From G963662675 sp963676845 (lineage in GTDB: Bacteria > Bacteroidota > Bacteroidia > Bacteroidales > Prolixibacteraceae): DNA of 64,000 bases. This document shows positions 61,636-64,000 of the stretch, one piece after another. Position numbers and translations under genes: made by a program. Where the stretch lies: contig CAXXKK010000015.1 in NCBI GenBank assembly GCA_963676845.2, positions 62,001 through 126,000 on the forward strand, in the 5' to 3' direction. Position 1 is the first letter of the stretch. Each line of letters begins with the position of its first letter. The notes below the pieces were generated by a model, which was not told where the DNA came from, searched no databases, and was given only the letters and a program-made list of their open reading frames with translations.

Positions 61636-62292
61636 TTAAATATTCATGGTTTTTAAATTCTCATATATCATCAAGTCAGCTCCGGTTACTTCTATCATTT
61701 CGTCAATAGTTATTCCTTCTGCAATTTCTGTTAACAAAAGTCCTTTACCGGGAACTACTTCCATCACACCTTTTTCGGTTACAATCATATTTACCTGGTG
61801 AGCGGCAGTCAATGGAAGCTGGCAAGTTTTAAGAATTTTAGGATCACCATTTTTATTTTGATGAAGCATAGCTACAATTACTCTTTTGGCACCAACAACC
61901 AAATCCATTGCACCTCCCATTCCCGGTACTTTTTTCCCAGGAATCATCCAGCTGGCAAGGTTTCCTTCCTGATCAACTTCAAGAGCACCCAGCACGGTAG
62001 AATTCACATGACCGCCACGGATTATCCCAAAAGATGTAGCACTATCAAAAAACGATGCACCTTTTAAAACTGTCACAAAACCACCTCCGGCATCCGTAAT
62101 GTTTAAATTTTTATTTGTCTCATCAGCTTTAGGCCCAAGTCCTAATAAACCATTTTCAGATTGAAAGGTTACTGAAATGCCCTCAGGGATATAGTTAGCC
62201 ACCATGGTAGGCAGGCCAATTCCAAGGTTAATTACGTCGCCATCATTTAATTCTTTGGCAACCCTTCTTGCTATTATTTCTTTACTATCCAT
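61636..62292 (-). CDS. 3-oxoacid CoA-transferase, subunit B
   Basis: The 218-residue subunit has the catalytic Glu in QSENGLLGLGP, the GIGLPTMVANYIP start, and the HVNSTVLGALEVDQEGNLASWMIPGKKVPGMGGAMDLV core. With subunit A it transfers CoA from succinyl-CoA or acetyl-CoA to a 3-oxoacid such as acetoacetate. It starts 3 bases after the A subunit stop, the usual A-B arrangement. Related enzymes act on butyrate/acetoacetate or on 3-oxoadipate, so the substrate is not fixed. Confidence 0.93.
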   Translation of the reverse strand: MDSKEIIARRVAKELNDGDVINLGIGLPTMVANYIPEGISVTFQSENGLLGLGPKADETNKNLNITDAGGGFVTVLKGASFFDSATSFGIIRGGHVNSTVLGALEVDQEGNLASWMIPGKKVPGMGGAMDLVVGAKRVIVAMLHQNKNGDPKILKTCQLPLTAAHQVNMIVTEKGVMEVVPGKGLLLTEIAEGITIDEMIEVTGADLMIYENLKTMNI

Positions 62293-62295
62293 GGT

Positions 62296-62946
62296 TTATA
62301 TTTTTACAATTGCATCAATGAAAATTCCTGGTACAGTCACATGGTTAGGATCAATGTCTCCTACCTCAACGATCTCAGCAACCTCTGCCACAACATATTC
62401 TGCGGCCATTGGCATTAAAGTGTTAAAGTTCTTTGCTGTACCTGATATATAAAGATTTCCAGCTTTATCTGCCCGATCTGCTTTGACCAATGCAACATTT
62501 GCTTTCAATGGCTTTTCCAAAAGATATTCTTTTCCATCGACTGTGATCTTTTCTTTTCCTTTTTCCACGACAGTCCCTAAACCAACTTCAGTTAAAACCC
62601 CCCCCAGCCCAACACCTCCTGCACGAATTCTCTCAGCAAGAGTTCCTTGAGGACACAATTGAACATCAGCTTCCCCGGAATACATTAAACGTCCTGTTTC
62701 AGGATTAGCACCAATATAGGAAGCTATGATTCTCGATACTTTACCACTTCGTATAAGATCATTACTTGAAATTTCTGTTGTCCCTGAATCGTTTGAAATT
62801 ACTGTCAGGTTTTTTACAGAACATTCACTTAACGTTTTCACTAAGTGATCAGGATGTCCACAATGAAGAAATCCTCCAATCATAATTATATCCCCATCTT
62901 TTACAGATGTAAGGACTGAATCTATATTTTTAATTTTTATACTCAT
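62296..62946 (-). CDS. 3-oxoacid CoA-transferase, subunit A
   Basis: The ATG at 62946 (MSIKIKNIDSVLTSVKDGD) gives 216 residues and avoids overlap with the previous gene; a longer frame from 63003 is rejected. Family features are IMIGGFLHCGHPDHLV, GANPETGRLMYSGEADVQLCPQGTLAERIRAGG, and KADRADKAGNLYISGTAKNFN. It is the partner of the B subunit just downstream. The order hydrolase - subunit A - subunit B - thiolase suggests a complete route from an ester-bound 3-oxoacid to acetyl-CoA. Confidence 0.92.
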   Translation of the reverse strand: MSIKIKNIDSVLTSVKDGDIIMIGGFLHCGHPDHLVKTLSECSVKNLTVISNDSGTTEISSNDLIRSGKVSRIIASYIGANPETGRLMYSGEADVQLCPQGTLAERIRAGGVGLGGVLTEVGLGTVVEKGKEKITVDGKEYLLEKPLKANVALVKADRADKAGNLYISGTAKNFNTLMPMAAEYVVAEVAEIVEVGDIDPNHVTVPGIFIDAIVKI

Positions 62947-62965
62947 TACTATCCACTTATCTATT

Positions 62966-64000
62966 CTAATTCTCAAAAATTGATGTCTTCTTTGCCTTGT
63001 CAATAATTATTGCGGCATCTTCCTCCAATAGAAACCTTTTGCTCACTAAATCATTTGCGGCTTTGGTCACAGCATCAACATAGCCTGCTTGATTTCCATA
63101 TCTCTCTTCAAGAGAAAGGCGGGTATCTCCGGCAGCAATTCTTTCCTGTTTTGTTTTATGAAAAGGAATATAAGAACCTGTTAATCCGGCTAAATCATTA
63201 TATGCAGCACCCGATAAATAATTAAACCCTAAACTTGTTCCTGTAGGTGCTTGCAGTTCAACAGAACGAATACCGGCAATTTCATTTCCATCTTCATCAA
63301 CCTGAGAAACCATAATTGCATAATCTTTTCCCAAATATGCAGGAGGCAATTGGGTAACAATTCCTGTTTCATCATGAATATTGAATGTTGGCCCAAAGTC
63401 TAGCAGAGACAGGTTACTAATAATGTTCAGATAGTTAAAATCAGGAATTGTTTTCTCCCCATTTCGTGTCTGAAAGCTTACCCTTTTCATTTCCGGAAAT
63501 TTTAAATCTTCAGGAAAAATTAAGGTTTTATCTTTTATTGAAGGCATTTCACTTGCTGGAGGTTCCGTCCCTTCAATTACCCATTGTTCCAATGCAATCC
63601 ATAATGCTCTCATAATTGGAGTTCCATCCACGTCTGAAAATCCCGGGTACACAGTTTGTGACGGATTCCACATAGCACCATATCTTGAAACTGAATGCTG
63701 TGCGCCAGCGACATAATAAATACGAAGATCTTCAGGTTGTTCCAAATCGTACTGTCCGTATGCGTCTGTGAAGACTGGAGAAGCCTGTAATGCCCACATT
63801 TCAGATGAAGTCAACAACATAAAAACCTTAGGAACACTATTTGAAGCAATTGATCGAGTTAATATTCCGCCAGTCTCTCCACTAATTTCATCCGTATAAT
63901 CATCGGCAAAACCACGAACCGAAGATTGCCCGTAAGCTCGGTGTTCTGTACGTGGACCACCACCACCACCGGGAACAGCAAAACGCATGTTTATATTATT
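62966..64000 (-). CDS. Large alpha/beta-hydrolase-domain protein, 5' end outside window
   Basis: The frame is open to the window edge, and codons before the first visible Met (63988) continue without a stop, so this is the C-terminal part of a longer gene. Recognisable segments are RFAVPGGGGGPRTEHRAYGQ, RGFADDYTDEISGETGGILTR, YVAGAQHSV and a late LSGAAYNDLAGLTGSYIPFHKTKQER. These are typical of the ~700-residue family annotated as 'alpha/beta hydrolase domain-containing protein', whose substrate is unknown. It stops 20 bases before the CoA-transferase A start and is co-transcribed with it. Confidence 0.75.
   Translation of the reverse strand, partial: NNINMRFAVPGGGGGPRTEHRAYGQSSVRGFADDYTDEISGETGGILTRSIASNSVPKVFMLLTSSEMWALQASPVFTDAYGQYDLEQPEDLRIYYVAGAQHSVSRYGAMWNPSQTVYPGFSDVDGTPIMRALWIALEQWVIEGTEPPASEMPSIKDKTLIFPEDLKFPEMKRVSFQTRNGEKTIPDFNYLNIISNLSLLDFGPTFNIHDETGIVTQLPPAYLGKDYAIMVSQVDEDGNEIAGIRSVELQAPTGTSLGFNYLSGAAYNDLAGLTGSYIPFHKTKQERIAAGDTRLSLEERYGNQAGYVDAVTKAANDLVSKRFLLEEDAAIIIDKAKKTSIFEN

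Noticed and set aside
60445..63003. Beta-ketoadipate (PcaIJF) pathway for aromatic ring catabolism
   Set aside because: No ring-cleavage or upstream genes are present, and the thiolase and CoA-transferase fit acetoacetate-type enzymes equally well.
1..64000. CRISPR arrays, tRNA and rRNA genes
   Set aside because: No regularly spaced repeats and no tRNA- or rRNA-like sequence were seen on either strand.

Overview
The window looks like Bacteroidota DNA, probably a Marinilabiliales/Prolixibacteraceae-type marine or sediment bacterium. The signs are AT-rich sequence, two SusC/SusD pairs, a FecR/ECF sigma pair, a one-protein hybrid two-component regulator, many lipoprotein and Sec signal peptides, and a promoter box of the Bacteroidota type TAnnTTTG. 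The taxonomic placement is inferred from gene content only. No tRNA, rRNA or CRISPR array was seen.

Left part (1-13.1 kb). This is a mosaic of small units: a partial aldo/keto reductase, a probable outer-membrane protein, a methyltransferase, and a cupin / alpha-beta hydrolase / DsrE operon divergent from an HxlR regulator. Next come two related PHP-type hydrolases and a secreted sugar-isomerase-like TIM barrel, then an acyltransferase and an intact AraC regulator. The intergenic spaces hold debris: a frameshifted AraC gene, an IS1595-type transposase fragment, a 24-residue gene tail, and two repeat families arranged A-B ... B-A around 5.7-8.3 kb.

Locus 1 (13.1-34.0 kb, all on the minus strand, read right to left). 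ECF sigma factor, FecR anti-sigma, STN-bearing SusC, SusD, lipoprotein carboxylesterase and GH3 are followed by a strong terminator. Then come a CE1 esterase, a creatininase-like protein, a YdjC-like deacetylase, a phenolic acid decarboxylase (padC), a second YdjC-like protein, an alpha/beta hydrolase, a CE1 esterase, an alpha/beta esterase and a further CE1 esterase. The combination of several CE1 (feruloyl-esterase-type) enzymes, beta-glucosidase-type GH3 and PadC suggests a system that imports and strips hydroxycinnamate-acylated plant glycosides and decarboxylates the released ferulate or p-coumarate. No endo-acting glycanase is encoded.

IS21 element (34.69-37.30 kb). An intact-looking istA/istB element with multiple terminal repeats sits between the two loci.

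Locus 2 (37.5-56.6 kb, minus strand). An HTCS regulator precedes, in map order, an operon read as SusC, SusD, YdjC-like deacetylase and CE1 esterase. To the right are a solo CE1 esterase, a DUF418 membrane protein, and a second copy of the carboxylesterase-GH3 pair. A nearly identical 23-bp motif lies upstream of the SusC gene and of the second carboxylesterase gene, and a partial match lies upstream of the solo CE1 gene. It is a candidate HTCS operator joining these units in one regulon. The second carboxylesterase-GH3 copy carries a MITE-like insertion that is absent from the first copy.

Right end (56.9-64 kb, minus strand). A third carboxylesterase, a CocE/NonD-type hydrolase broken by two single-base insertions in A-runs, a thiolase, both subunits of a 3-oxoacid CoA-transferase, and a partial large alpha/beta-hydrolase-domain protein run in one direction. 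This looks like an operon coupling exported esterases to catabolism of a released short acyl or keto acid.
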